Positions 35,901-43,745 of a DNA stretch of 64,000 nucleotides are shown here, piece by piece; position 1 is the first letter of the stretch, and the number at the start of each line of letters is the position of its first letter. The position numbers and the translations under genes were made by a program. This DNA is from Gloeothece verrucosa PCC 7822. Its GTDB lineage: Bacteria; Cyanobacteriota; Cyanobacteriia; Cyanobacteriales; Microcystaceae. The DNA lies in NCBI RefSeq assembly GCF_000147335.1, contig NC_014533.1:620001-684000 (forward strand). The letters are read 5' to 3'. The notes under the pieces are model-generated. The model was not told where the DNA came from. It searched no databases and saw only the letters and a list, made by a program, of their open reading frames with translations.

Positions 35901-38900
35901 CGTTAGGTACACCATATTGATACCTTCTAATAATGTTTCCTATCAAATTTGGTAAACGCCGTAAATCTGAAGCAACACTGATATTAGGATTAATATCATC
36001 AATCGCAAATTTTTCTAAATCGGCCTGAGTTGCTTGATGGGTATTGAGAGGATTGTAAAGCCCAGGGTTTAGAAAATTAATTGAGGAATTTGAATAAAGC
36101 CCTCTTCCCAATTGATCGATGACATAATTTTCAGGATGTTCAATAGTTTTAATAATTTCTTCGACATTAAATTTGAAAATACTGTCAACCCCTGGATAAT
36201 TAGCCGTGAGATATTTACTTTGATTTGAGATGGCTACTCCATAAGTCCAAGCATCAGGAATGGGTCGAGTTGCCGCTACTAAGCGAGGATTAGTTAACCC
36301 TTCATCAAATTTGATAATACCAATATTACTACCGGCTTGAGAGCCATCAATACTAGGAATTCCACTTCCCAATAAGCGGCTATTACGACCTGCTACAAAG
36401 CCATATTTTCCATCTTTTGTAACTGTAATTCCTACCGCTTCATTAACATCAAATTCATCATTTGTGCTGCCTAAACCTAAAGCTCCATAAGTGGTAGTAG
36501 CCTGGAAGTTGGCAGGATTGTCAGTAAAGCTAATAACTCCTATACCTTGAGATTCTTCATAACGATTAGTGAAGACCATTTTATGAGGATCAGAGGCAAC
36601 AGAACTAATTGCAAATGTACCTGGACCACCATCAATTGTTCCTATTTGTTTGTTCCAGGTACTACTACCCCGGTCATTTAAATCAATGTTAACAACTAAA
36701 ATTTTCCCTTTACTAGAACTAGAACCTCGAGTAGTGGTAACGAAAAGTTTACGCCCATCGCTGCTCATCGCCATCCGTGCTAAACCATCAATTGTGGGCC
36801 CTACATCAATGGTTTGAAATAATTTGTTGTATGTACTAGAGTTAGGATTAATATCAATAACATAAATCTTGCCTCGTCCATTAAAAGAACGAGTATCCGC
36901 CACATAAGCATATTGACTTCTAGGTCCAATTACAATAGCCCCAGGTTTTGCCCCGCTACCTAGATCAATTGTTGGATCAAAATTAGGACTATTGGGGTCT
37001 ATATGGGTAGTATTGATCTGTCGCCGAGTCATTAAGTCCACTGCGGCAACACGCCCAGATCTTTCTAAAGACACATAAGCGGCGTTAGCATAATCATTAA
37101 CCGCTACAAATGTAGGTCGATCTACTCGATTAGGCAGCCCTACAGGGATAATACTTTGTAAGAGATCTTGACTACCAGTTTCTCCAATCACATGAAGAGG
37201 ATTACTGGTATTGGTAATCGCCAAACTGTCGCCAGACGCTCTCGGTTCTAAAGCCAATTCAACACAAGTTAAAGTGGGCAATTTAACGAATTCGCTCTCA
37301 AATTCGGTTTCTGTATCTGGATTTTGGCCAGGTCTTGGTATTGTATTAACTGGAACTCTCCGTTTAATTTTGATTTGATTAGGCGCTCTAAAGAATTCTT
37401 GGTCAGTGGGTTCGACAGCAATCTTCTGAGGTTCAATAACCGTAGTATTTGGATCATCTATTAGATTGCTAAATTGACTTAGTTTTCTCAACTGATAAGT
37501 TCTTCCATCAGGAGTAACATATTCTACATCCAAACTGTTTAAGTCGTTACCGAAATTAGTACCTGTCAGGTAAGCGACTGGAGTGACGACATTGTTATCT
37601 ATCTGTTCATATTTTAACTCTACGCCACTGATAACTGGGTTTAATGTAGGGGTGGTAGGAGGTGCAATCGATACTGAAGCTGTAGGTATTTGTCCTGGAT
37701 TGATTTGTACGCCAGCAGTAGTTCTATAGGGAAGACCAACTTTTGGAATTGTGAGAACTGTTATTTCTCTCTCAGAAGCTTCTATTAATGCTGGTACTAC
37801 TACGGCAAGTATTCCTATTCCAGCCGCCAGAAGACCCGTACCGACGATATAGTCAGGTTTTGCATAGGTCAATGCAGAAAGTTTAGGATCGATTAAAGTT
37901 GCGACTCCGGCAAATGCTAAAGCAGCACCGGTACCAACAGCAATTTGAGCTAAAGTGACTTGTAATTGAGAATAAGTAAATTTGGGTACGGCAATGCTAT
38001 AAGTGCCTGAATATCTAGCTCCTTGCCAAGGTGGAGATTGAGTGCGAATGAAACCATCAGAACCCACAATACCAGATTCTTCCATTAACCAAATAGGATT
38101 CCATGTTCCCGTTTCATCTGGAAGCGATCCCTCTCTCATAAAGAAGACTTCTGTACCTGGTGCTAAGTCTACCGGGGCGGGTATTGCTAATTGAGCAGGA
38201 ATATTTAAGGGATCATTGCCTACATTTAATTGGAATGCGCCTTTAAAGTCAAATTTTTCAGGAATAGGCACAGTTAAATTTTGTAATTGCACAGGAGTCA
38301 GGCTAACCGTTGTGTCTGTGCTTAATGCCCCCTGTCCTAACATTACTAATGATCCATCACTCGCTTGGACAATTCCCCCATCTTTGCCTAATGTAGTAGC
38401 ACCGATGTGAGGTGATTCGACATGAACAGGCACAACAGCCTCAGATGCTCCGTAGACTACAGTTACATTAGCGATACCTTCTTGAAGCGTGGTAATTATG
38501 CCATTTTCATCTACTGTTAATACATTCGAGTTACTGACAAAGTAGCGTGTTCCGTTGCTAGTAGCGGCTAAATTAACTGAATTTTCGACTCCATTTAATC
38601 GAACCAAAAGTTTTCGTTCTATTCCTTCGGTTAATGTCACTGCTTGGGGATAGAGATTTAATCCGTATTGTTCAGCAATGGCTACATTTAATTCTGCCTC
38701 TGTCGTCGGTGTTGCTTGTCTTCCGACTCTTGTAGCGGTTACTGCTGTAATTCCATTACGCGACGCACTTAGCACCGATACCCCATCGCTTAAACCTGTG
38801 ACGTTCCCTGTGCCGCTAATCGTTGCTACAGTTGCATTATCGGAAGCAAAGGTTAAGTAAGAAGGACTTAAAATGACATCTTGTTGATCGGCAAAGTCTC

Positions 38901-41235
38901 CGATAGCTACTAATTGAGTATTTTGATTAATTTCTAAACGCGGGTTCCGTTGCTTAAAGTCTAGGTTAACTAAAGGTGCGTTACTCACATTAACTGTTAC
39001 TGTTGTCGCTGCGGCTTGACTAAATCCGTCATCAGCGATAATTTCAAAACTAGCCGCTCCACTGTAGCTTTCTGTCGGTAAGAATTGAACGTTTTGCCCA
39101 TCTGGACTAAATTTGAGTGTTCCATTAACAGGATTAAGGAAACGGTAATAGATGGGATCATCTTCTGGATCAGTAGCTAAATCCTCTAAAGAAATGATGG
39201 CTTCTAAATCTGTATGAGTCAAAACGGTTTTAGGTTTGACTACGGGAGCGCGATTAGCAATAAAGCCGTAATTGCCGCCTAAAATTTGCACATCTGTGCT
39301 ATTGATAACCCCATCTCGATTTAAATCAAGAGTCGTGCTATAACCTGTCTGCCCGGCTTGAGTTCCTAATGCAGCCGCTATTAATTGTCCATCTAACCCA
39401 TCCACTAACCCATCACGGTTAACATCTCCGGCGACAGATACTTGTAACGAGTAATCTCCGCCATTTAAGCTATTAAATTCAATCAGATTTAATCCGGCAC
39501 GAGAGACAGCAAATAAAGCGTAGGTACTATTATTATCTTGTTGAGTTACTAGGGGAGTTAATCCAGTTAGCATCGGAATTGAAGGCGTTACCCCTTGTAC
39601 CTCTACTCCAATCACCACAACCCCATTAGTAGTAGTCTCCAGTTCCGAATCTCGTAAGCTGAAGGTATAACGAGCCGCATCATTAGCAGTTAATGTGCCT
39701 TCTGTCGGTGTGGTATTAAATTGGGCCGCGCTTCCTAAATCTCCTAAAATTGTCCTTATTTGAGGGGTAGAACTATAGGAAATCATTTCTCCGGGAGTTC
39801 CGGGAGAACCGGTTGCTAAGGTTAATTTCTCAAGAGAATAACCGTAACGACTCGATTTTCCGGCGGCTAAATTGCGAGCAGAAATTAATTTTCCTGACTC
39901 ATCATAACGGTAGATAACTTGTGTTCCATCTGGGGCGGTAATTTGAGTTAAATGTCCTAATTTATCTTTAATAAAGCTAACCACTTCCCCGCTAGAACTG
40001 GTAATGCCGCTATCGCTGTAAATTAAATCAGTTCCGTTTGTAGCCTTAATTTTTTCTACACCCCGTTCTGTGGAGAGTTCATATACTGTCCCATCTGGTG
40101 CAGTTAGAGTATATTCAGCCCCTTTAAACAATTTACTAGCAGGATTATAAGGATTACCACTATTTAATTGGTACAAACGATTACCCGCAAGGGTTAACTG
40201 AGTCTCTGCACTGGTAAGGGTATAATTAACTCCTGGATCGGCTACCCATGCCGGTGTGTAATAAGTTAACCCCGAAATTTGATGACGTTCGGGGGCAAAG
40301 GTAAAACCCACTCGCTCACCGGTGGGTAAGGTTAAATATAGACGAGTCCCAATACGGAAAGGATTATAAACTCCTCGAGTCTCCTGCTCACTCTTGGGTA
40401 CATCGGTTTCTATGTTGGTTTCTATTGTCCCGAGTCGCCAACCGCCACCAAAAAGTCCGCTTTCATCAGCATTGAGAGAATCATAAACACGAACTATAGA
40501 CAGAGGTACACCGCCCAAAGACAGACTTACATCGGTTTCGCTGCGTTTATACTGAGTTTGTTTCGTATTCGTATTGACTTCTAAGGCGATTTGTGCTGTG
40601 CTGGTTCTGCCGCTCAGGTCAGTTGCTTTTAAGCGCAGTTGATAGAATCCATTAGAGAAAGTAGAGGGATTAAACTGGGTTAAAGCGGCGTTATTAATCG
40701 CAGTATTGCCACTCGCTAAAGTGACATAATTATCCTCACCTAAATCAGCTATTTCTAACAGCCATTGGTCTAGATTGATGTCATCAACAGTAGCAATAAT
40801 GGGCGTGATTGTATTAATTATATTTCCCTGTAATCCAGCCGCCAAAGCGACACTTGGGGCAGTTATATCTAGAGGGTTACGAACTTTAAGTATTTGAGTA
40901 GTGCTGCCGGTGCGTCCATCTGCATCAGTAGCAGTTGCTTGGATCGTATAGCTGCCAAAAGCAGTAGGGGTAAATTCAAATCGACCTTGATTATCTAAAG
41001 TCAGAGTTTGACCGTTAATTTTAGCCGTAATGTTAGTGATATCTGCTAAAGACGATGCAACGGTTTGAATTAAAACTTTTTGTCCAGGTACAGCCGGGAA
41101 GCTAGGAGTCAAATCTATTGTTACCGCCGGGGTGGCCGGAGTGGTCGTCACTCGCAATAAGGCGGCTTTAGATACAGTAGATTCCCCATCAGAAACGGTA
41201 AAGTTAACCGCATAATCTCCCGGTTTGTCCGGCAT
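26947..41235 (-). CDS. Giant extracellular mosaic protein, 3' part (4762 residues, downstream of a frameshift)
   Basis: This ORF continues the protein encoded by 41204-59392. In order on the minus strand it carries: the rest of the ninth putative-Ig domain; RHS/YD-like segments with VYDSLNADESGLFGGGWR (about 40480) and YRYDESGKLIS; a dockerin-like pair of calcium loops (about 39430-39300); a BID_2-like domain; two adjacent hydrophobic helices (about 37930-37780); a YncE-like beta-propeller (about 37100-36200); a hydrolase-like segment with GFGQG where a nucleophile Ser is expected (about 35050-34800); a NUC-type nuclease (about 33420-32850); a Q-I-S repeat linker; an HExxH metallopeptidase (HEMGH at 31825-31839, then DLMN); a cadherin-like domain; 7 PKD; 3 Calx-beta; and a polymer-forming, bactofilin-like beta-helical tail. 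ATG 41235 may be no real start. If the frameshift is an error, codons 1-~10,814 form one protein; otherwise this half may be silent. Confidence 0.8.
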   Translation of the reverse strand: MPDKPGDYAVNFTVSDGESTVSKAALLRVTTTPATPAVTIDLTPSFPAVPGQKVLIQTVASSLADITNITAKINGQTLTLDNQGRFEFTPTAFGSYTIQATATDADGRTGSTTQILKVRNPLDITAPSVALAAGLQGNIINTITPIIATVDDINLDQWLLEIADLGEDNYVTLASGNTAINNAALTQFNPSTFSNGFYQLRLKATDLSGRTSTAQIALEVNTNTKQTQYKRSETDVSLSLGGVPLSIVRVYDSLNADESGLFGGGWRLGTIETNIETDVPKSEQETRGVYNPFRIGTRLYLTLPTGERVGFTFAPERHQISGLTYYTPAWVADPGVNYTLTSAETQLTLAGNRLYQLNSGNPYNPASKLFKGAEYTLTAPDGTVYELSTERGVEKIKATNGTDLIYSDSGITSSSGEVVSFIKDKLGHLTQITAPDGTQVIYRYDESGKLISARNLAAGKSSRYGYSLEKLTLATGSPGTPGEMISYSSTPQIRTILGDLGSAAQFNTTPTEGTLTANDAARYTFSLRDSELETTTNGVVVIGVEVQGVTPSIPMLTGLTPLVTQQDNNSTYALFAVSRAGLNLIEFNSLNGGDYSLQVSVAGDVNRDGLVDGLDGQLIAAALGTQAGQTGYSTTLDLNRDGVINSTDVQILGGNYGFIANRAPVVKPKTVLTHTDLEAIISLEDLATDPEDDPIYYRFLNPVNGTLKFSPDGQNVQFLPTESYSGAASFEIIADDGFSQAAATTVTVNVSNAPLVNLDFKQRNPRLEINQNTQLVAIGDFADQQDVILSPSYLTFASDNATVATISGTGNVTGLSDGVSVLSASRNGITAVTATRVGRQATPTTEAELNVAIAEQYGLNLYPQAVTLTEGIERKLLVRLNGVENSVNLAATSNGTRYFVSNSNVLTVDENGIITTLQEGIANVTVVYGASEAVVPVHVESPHIGATTLGKDGGIVQASDGSLVMLGQGALSTDTTVSLTPVQLQNLTVPIPEKFDFKGAFQLNVGNDPLNIPAQLAIPAPVDLAPGTEVFFMREGSLPDETGTWNPIWLMEESGIVGSDGFIRTQSPPWQGARYSGTYSIAVPKFTYSQLQVTLAQIAVGTGAALAFAGVATLIDPKLSALTYAKPDYIVGTGLLAAGIGILAVVVPALIEASEREITVLTIPKVGLPYRTTAGVQINPGQIPTASVSIAPPTTPTLNPVISGVELKYEQIDNNVVTPVAYLTGTNFGNDLNSLDVEYVTPDGRTYQLRKLSQFSNLIDDPNTTVIEPQKIAVEPTDQEFFRAPNQIKIKRRVPVNTIPRPGQNPDTETEFESEFVKLPTLTCVELALEPRASGDSLAITNTSNPLHVIGETGSQDLLQSIIPVGLPNRVDRPTFVAVNDYANAAYVSLERSGRVAAVDLMTRRQINTTHIDPNSPNFDPTIDLGSGAKPGAIVIGPRSQYAYVADTRSFNGRGKIYVIDINPNSSTYNKLFQTIDVGPTIDGLARMAMSSDGRKLFVTTTRGSSSSKGKILVVNIDLNDRGSSTWNKQIGTIDGGPGTFAISSVASDPHKMVFTNRYEESQGIGVISFTDNPANFQATTTYGALGLGSTNDEFDVNEAVGITVTKDGKYGFVAGRNSRLLGSGIPSIDGSQAGSNIGIIKFDEGLTNPRLVAATRPIPDAWTYGVAISNQSKYLTANYPGVDSIFKFNVEEIIKTIEHPENYVIDQLGRGLYSNSSINFLNPGLYNPLNTHQATQADLEKFAIDDINPNISVASDLRRLPNLIGNIIRRYQYGVPNGSNTAPIGIGGNPYSVTEASFRDLLKLVKPKQDGVALDNPRQPTFTWSLQEGDNDHNEDEECIPLPEGPKLKSINLFVSVFPENQGLLPTDRLYKNNGTSGFSIPGFTNPQLLEDSSVLQGFNKKELLTGPWIEKGRDIRDYNPNRILTATWTPNAEDSQIGTWKWGNEVKANAPYNEFTLPENLSLTGGQKYYWAVRGTYVDGLGQETTKEIIKNESFTTPLDKPFAGTTPFSSVTVLTRGFEFNSGGVDQEFEEIANRLTSTQNGGGLVLHYNANTGAWDNENRLSANLGKPIVLLPGWVGSNTANSGYSEAAADAFYAALVRLDQKLGGTIGGYDAQGNLNRTQGSLFNSPLHFIGFGQGAVINDEIIQRLGTFYPNAGGLDRDHRDLQMTTIDPHDFVQASLGPQFDNVREPEIKVWNNVTFADNYYQTTPNLQPGQTTLTFAGRALDGADVNVFLGGVNNEGAFDSSSRVGFTVDDRSGNAHYRTLAWYAGSLNLNMTQFPPNSNPISSIYRRRSDLHYDDLFDSNHPQANPWYTPNHTKASYELGEIKAPWEGIGTGWFYSVLGGGGNTLYRPAQDLNRRVSVSEDNTYNVNMQGRMRGDFAVPTLFNGNFDAITTQLNSQAIPGWSYYNNGSIRAQDRLIDRQTLTGVFNPTIEKNYALLLSEGREFIHNRFVVPDWGALRFDLYTLQLGGSVEVSIQSEQPGFENYSLGTIDLTATDPSNSPASYLSNINKIAYGTQGFETFHLNIPNALRGKIATLTFKAISGTAYLDDVFFESKNLLMGNPSQARYTPENVNAYANNYLIEKPQYAISYNSTAKGPNWASYQLNKSWLGTVNTRPRFDTDPLLPFSNVVQPNDYQTTFYTAGHLTDAAIRNRNDKDYYSTFLYSNTLPQAREMNSEVWAALETYLKDLVKNQNREIYIITGGRGRLNDDPVWQDLLQNDTVFQGNIQIPSHFWKVAIVLEKPGLTPNNLSDKQNGGIVDLIAVDIPNDFTDPSFDPKLSPDSRNWQKWKQPVDLIESWTGLDFLANLPDDVENRIEANKDFQIYTPPISSPLLADQVLAPSIQIPKVFLNTTIGHNGIIDNNSLDIEHKTKKSDIFEISSAQVDKWRSSVEQLRSHEPSIHEVNFSDISPSQISFDQVSSFKNSTLQIGLNQFGPFKVSLPQSSTSQISPTQVGITQINPSQISTNQVSVSQINSLKSNINQLDFSQTSTTKIPLTGSVSFQQFLGSYSQTHNYTSNLFANIYNTALNFWNNLFLISSPFEINFEVTNLPTGQLAETHITKFDSSGRPIAGTIAIDEDANSLGWFIDSTPFENSEFNQSLSNWALKAASNSEAYGKYDLLTTILHEMGHLAGFISGWSGFDSYIQMINGSPVFVGDNFSAQLTSDSSHLDTTAYPYDLMNTRLAPGIRKLPSNIDIQILNLARHANLTNTPINGLNAPLTASPLIAVLNGDFDITNNNDPNYGWSTRGSTAIVNGQAVLRETSPLLSNFSQSFVIPQGAKTLQFTLVNSDLDSSTLAPGDAFEAALLDANTLTPLVGTASGLTQTDSFLNLQSTGKAYFSPKVKINGATTSGDVIGLNSSRTVKVDLTGISAGTVAKLYFDLLGFGTKEGSVTIDNVVILSEGDQQVPPVANSDTSTTLQAAPVVINVLANDTDEDGTIDPTFVQIGQAPTNGNVSLNPDGSFTYTPNGGFVGTDSFSYSVGDDQGIRSNETTVTVTVNNAPPVITSVEADQNVEAGTPINFSATATDPGNDALTYTWNFGDGSDPITGQTVTHTFVNNGSYITTLTVTDTNGGSATQTLTVNVNNSAPTITNVSSPSTVNEGTPATFSATAIDPNNDPLTYSWNFGDNSDPVFGQVVSHTFADNGTYTVTLTVTDTQGETAQQSKSVTVNNVAPSVNAGLDFASSEGETVSFNGSYTDPGILDTHSIVWNFGDGTTTSENLTPTHTYTNNGTYTVTLSVIDSDGDIGTDTLTVTVNNLAPTLTNVNGQTTLNEGSSANFSATATDPGNDALTYTWDFGDNSDPVNAASVNHIWANNGEYTVSLTVTDAEGASTSQTLLVTVNNVAPVVSAGLDQTVSEGQAITLNGSFTDPGILDTHTIIWDFGDGTTLSNQLNPTHVYANSGVYVATLQVTDSDGGTDSDTVTITVNNEAPTITNITGDLTPSEGSTANFNAIANDPGNDAITYSWNFGDGSDAVNGQNVNHVFAENGIYLVTLNVQDSEGALTTRNLEVNVSNVAPTVEAGLNRIVYQGQPINFEGRYTDPGIFDTHTFVWNFGDGTSNTDSLTPTHIYANGGAYTVTLTVTDDDGGSTTDEFTVNVKPLPSLTINDVTLVEGDNNTTNAIFTVSLSEPSSETVTVDFATKDGSANSSLDYAATAGTLTFAPGVTSQTIAVAIVGDIEDEFDENFLVVLSNPCLATLGDNQGQGTIIDNDAAPTLSVGDISITEGDNGTVIANFNVTLSAASGKTIRVNYTTADDTASSGLDYTATSGTLSFAPGQTSQTVAVQILNDQLDEFNESFLLNLTEATNATLSDGVAVGTIIDNDNEPALTVSDQTITEGDSGTQIVIFTVSLSAASAKTVSVNYATADGTATAQLDYLAASGTLTFAAGETSKTISVTVKGDLLVEPDETFKLNLSNPINAILSKAQGTGTIVNNDQPPAFTIKAEGTVTINGGGDFDGNPLITEDDALIYAGKGFTFNGNITLPVLRDAQGNAILDNSGKLILVDRAVTVAPNYTVSNATTRQYGNLIPPQVIEQQTVNVPAYTDILNQELTSRIPTATPTVIFNSQQNPLNNASDWATKFPPAGTPSAPTVVRVTNGGLTIPSGVNISNYVIIVEGGDINFNGQGHNLNNVVLIANNGNVNLANVQSCNLSVFASGSINMNGGARFSGSTLLANSSNSGSINFNGATTTTDANSQLRVIAQGSIAYNGAANTRGKFLAAKNFTYNGNSTLFGSIEVKGNIIFNAGSTVIGI
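27897..28907 (-). repeat. Three Calx-beta repeats of the giant protein
   Basis: About 110 residues each, beginning LTINDVTLVEGD, LSVGDISITEGD and LTVSDQTITEGD and ending GTIIDND/GTIVNND. Each has the acidic D-x-x-DE-x-NE ligands of calcium-binding Calx-beta domains. Confidence 0.85.
28905..30716 (-). repeat. Seven PKD domains of the giant protein
   Basis: Seven units of about 86 residues with the PKD core [YW]xWxFGDG[ST]. Two subtypes alternate: those with DPGNDALTYTWNFGDG (units 1, 2, 4, 6) and those with DPGILDTHxxxWxFGDGT (units 3, 5, 7). This indicates duplication as pairs. Confidence 0.88.
32176..32691 (+). CDS. Pentapeptide-repeat protein, antisense inside the giant ORF
   Basis: 171 residues on the strand opposite to the giant gene. 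The N-terminus (AQELLERYAAGERDFSG) is the standard lead-in of cyanobacterial pentapeptide-repeat proteins, and the core is A[DN]LxX repeats (LRDADLIGADLTGINL, LSDADLSRANLRG) ending with MPDGS, also typical. Its codons pair exactly with those of the giant ORF. Of its 24 Leu codons none is TTA or CTA (18 TTG), and no Ser is TCA: just the codons that would make stops in the giant frame. So the sense frame has constrained this sequence. No Shine-Dalgarno is seen. It may be expressed, or be a captured and reversed gene now acting as a linker. The resemblance is certain; expression is not. Confidence 0.55.
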   Translation: MSLRITAQELLERYAAGERDFSGTGLREVELIDVRLQGINLRDADLIGADLTGINLSDADLSRANLRGTRLRQANLERAKLVEADLQCAVLEGANLIEADLTRANVTEVNFMYARLMRAQLFNARAPFINLSGANLKDVRFFSFMFDVQGIIVDNTIMPDGSIEKDFRYLY

Positions 41236-43745
41236 TAGGTGTCCAGCTAAATTTACCCGTAGTAGCGTCTAAAGTTGCTCCTTGAGGTAACTTATCAATC
41301 CCGTAAGTCAAGAGTGTGCCGCTATCGGGGTCAGTTCCATTGACGAAAAATTCGAGTTTTTCAGCCAAAGCAACCCCATGAGAAGAAACAGCGATCATTG
41401 GGGTGCGGTTAACATTTGCGATCTTGAGGGCGACATCTTGAGTATCAATTGCACCCGTTGGATCAGTTACCTTAAAGGTTAAGACATAATCCCCGGCTTG
41501 AGAGTATCCAGGTTTCCAGGTAAACTTACCAGTGCGCGGATCGAAAGATGCACCTGTGGGTAAAGCAGAAATCACCGAGTAAACTAACGGGTCATTATCT
41601 AGGTCGCCGGCGGCAAGGTTAAATGAGAGTTCAGTGTTTTCTTGTCCAGGTTGTATGGGTAAAGGTGCAATAACCGGTGCTTGATTGACGTTATTAACGG
41701 TAATGGAAATAGTTTCTGTAGTGCTGCGGTTTCCGTCACTTGCTTTTAAGACAATTCCGCTATAAATTCCTGCACTTGAGAAATTGGGGGCAAAGGTAAG
41801 CTTTCCGAGTTTAGCATCTAAGATGGCACCGTTGGGTAAATTGGTAGCACTGTAGGTCAGTTTATCTCCATCCCCATCAATTGCTGACAAGTTAATGGTT
41901 AAAGTTTGTCCTTCATTGACGGTTTTATTGCCTACTGGAGTTAAAACGGGGGTTTGATTGCTGGTGCGTGTGACGAGGTTAAAGGTTAGCTCATCGGTTA
42001 GAATTTGATTGGGATCGCCGTTACCGCCGTCTGTGAGGCGAATAGTAACCGGATGAGTGCCTATATCTGCATTGGTGGGAGTCCAAGAGAAGCGTGCTTG
42101 TCCATACACAGAAGTGGGGGTTAACGTTGCGCCACTCGGTAAACCGACAGAACTAAAGCTGAGGTTTTCTTGGTTGCGGTCATTTCCTTGGACTAACAAT
42201 TCTAGTAACTCACCCACTACGGCCACTTGATCACCGATGTAGTTGAGGTGAGGCGGCGCATTGGGAGCATTAACCGATACGACAAAGGAATAAGTATCAG
42301 ATTGAATTGTCGGTCCGCCATTTCTATTATCGGTTGCAGTGAGGGTTATTGTATAATTTCCGCCGTCATCAGCAGTAGGCGTTAAGCGGAGTAATCCGGT
42401 TCCATCTCCATTATCGATAAAGGTAGCAAAAGAGGGAATTTCAAACCCGGGTAATCCTTTTGCCGTTAAGGTAATGGGGTCACTATCAGCATCCGTCGCA
42501 CTAATGGGAATTTCGAGGATTTGACCGGAATTTAGGGTCTTATTACCCAGTTCAACGATTTCGGGAGGACGATTAGTATTAAAGACGGTAATAGGAACTG
42601 TGACGGTAGAAGAAGCATTTACACCCGTGTTATCGCCGTTATCTGTCGCGGTAAAGGTGACATTATAAGTTCCGGCGCTGGTGAATCCAGGTGTCCAAGA
42701 GAAGATGGCGGTTTCTGGGTCAAAACTAGCCCCTGTCGGGAGATTGCTGGCAATGTAGGTAACAGTGGGGTCACTACCTTCAAGTATGGTTAACGTTCCT
42801 TCATTATTACGTTCTTGCGGCACAAAACCGGGATTATCTGCATCAAAAGCAAAAGCACGGAAGCGAACTTGTTGACCTTCTTGAATTTGCCAAACGCCTA
42901 AATTATCAAAAACCGGAGCCGCGTTAACATTAAGTACCGTGATTTTCGTTGTTTCAGTATGAGTCGTCTCTCCATCACTGACGGTAAAGGGTATATTATA
43001 TTCTCCGGCTTGGAAGAAAGTGGGTGTCCATTCAAATACACCAGTATTCGGGTTGATAGTGGCACCACCGGGCAGTATATTGCTACTATAAGTTAAGGTT
43101 GCCCCTTCTGCGTCCCTTCCTTGTAATTGAATGCGAACATTATCCCCTTCTAGGACGGTTCGTTCTGCCGGCTTAATTAAATTCGGTTCTTGATTGGTGG
43201 GTGCAATGAGGAAAGTCGTCGTTTGAATAACTTGAGTTAACCCATCGCTGACGACAAATTCTACATCTTTATATGTACCTGCCGCATCATAACCCGGTGT
43301 CCAACTGAAAAGACGGGTTTGAGGATTAAAGGTTGCACCCGGGGGCAGATTATTAATCCAGAAATTGAGGCGGTTATTATCCGGGTCAGTAGCGTTTAAG
43401 GTTAAGGTAAAGGGTTGTCCTTCTGCGCCCCGGATTTCTTGGGGAATGGGAGTAAATACCGGTTGACGGTTGCCGCCAGTTAATTCAATCGTAAAGGATT
43501 GAGTCGCGGATGCCCCACGCCCGTCATATACTTGCAAATCTACCTTATTACTGGCCAAACTACTCGCCGTCGGCAACCAAGTAATTAATCCCGTATTTGC
43601 ATCTATGGTCATTCCCGAAGGTGCATTATTGAGGAGATAGCTAAAAGTGTTACCATCAGGGTCATTCGCTACTACTTGATAGCTGTAAGCCTCTCCTACC
43701 GTTGCACGGGTGAGGGGATTAGAGGTAATAACAGGAGCTTGATTG
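41150..43745 (-). repeat. Nine putative-Ig (He_PIG-like) domains of the giant protein
   Basis: Nine units of about 90-115 residues. Each opens with N-x-x-P and has LP-x-G-A-x-x-x-x-x-T-G-x-[FL]-x-W-x-P, then [FL]-x-V-[ST]-D-G. The ninth unit contains the frameshift. Confidence 0.85.

Noticed and set aside
28375..38860. Other short plus-strand ORFs inside the giant gene
   Set aside because: 60-90 codons, no recognisable content; random shadows, unlike the pentapeptide-repeat ORF at 32176.
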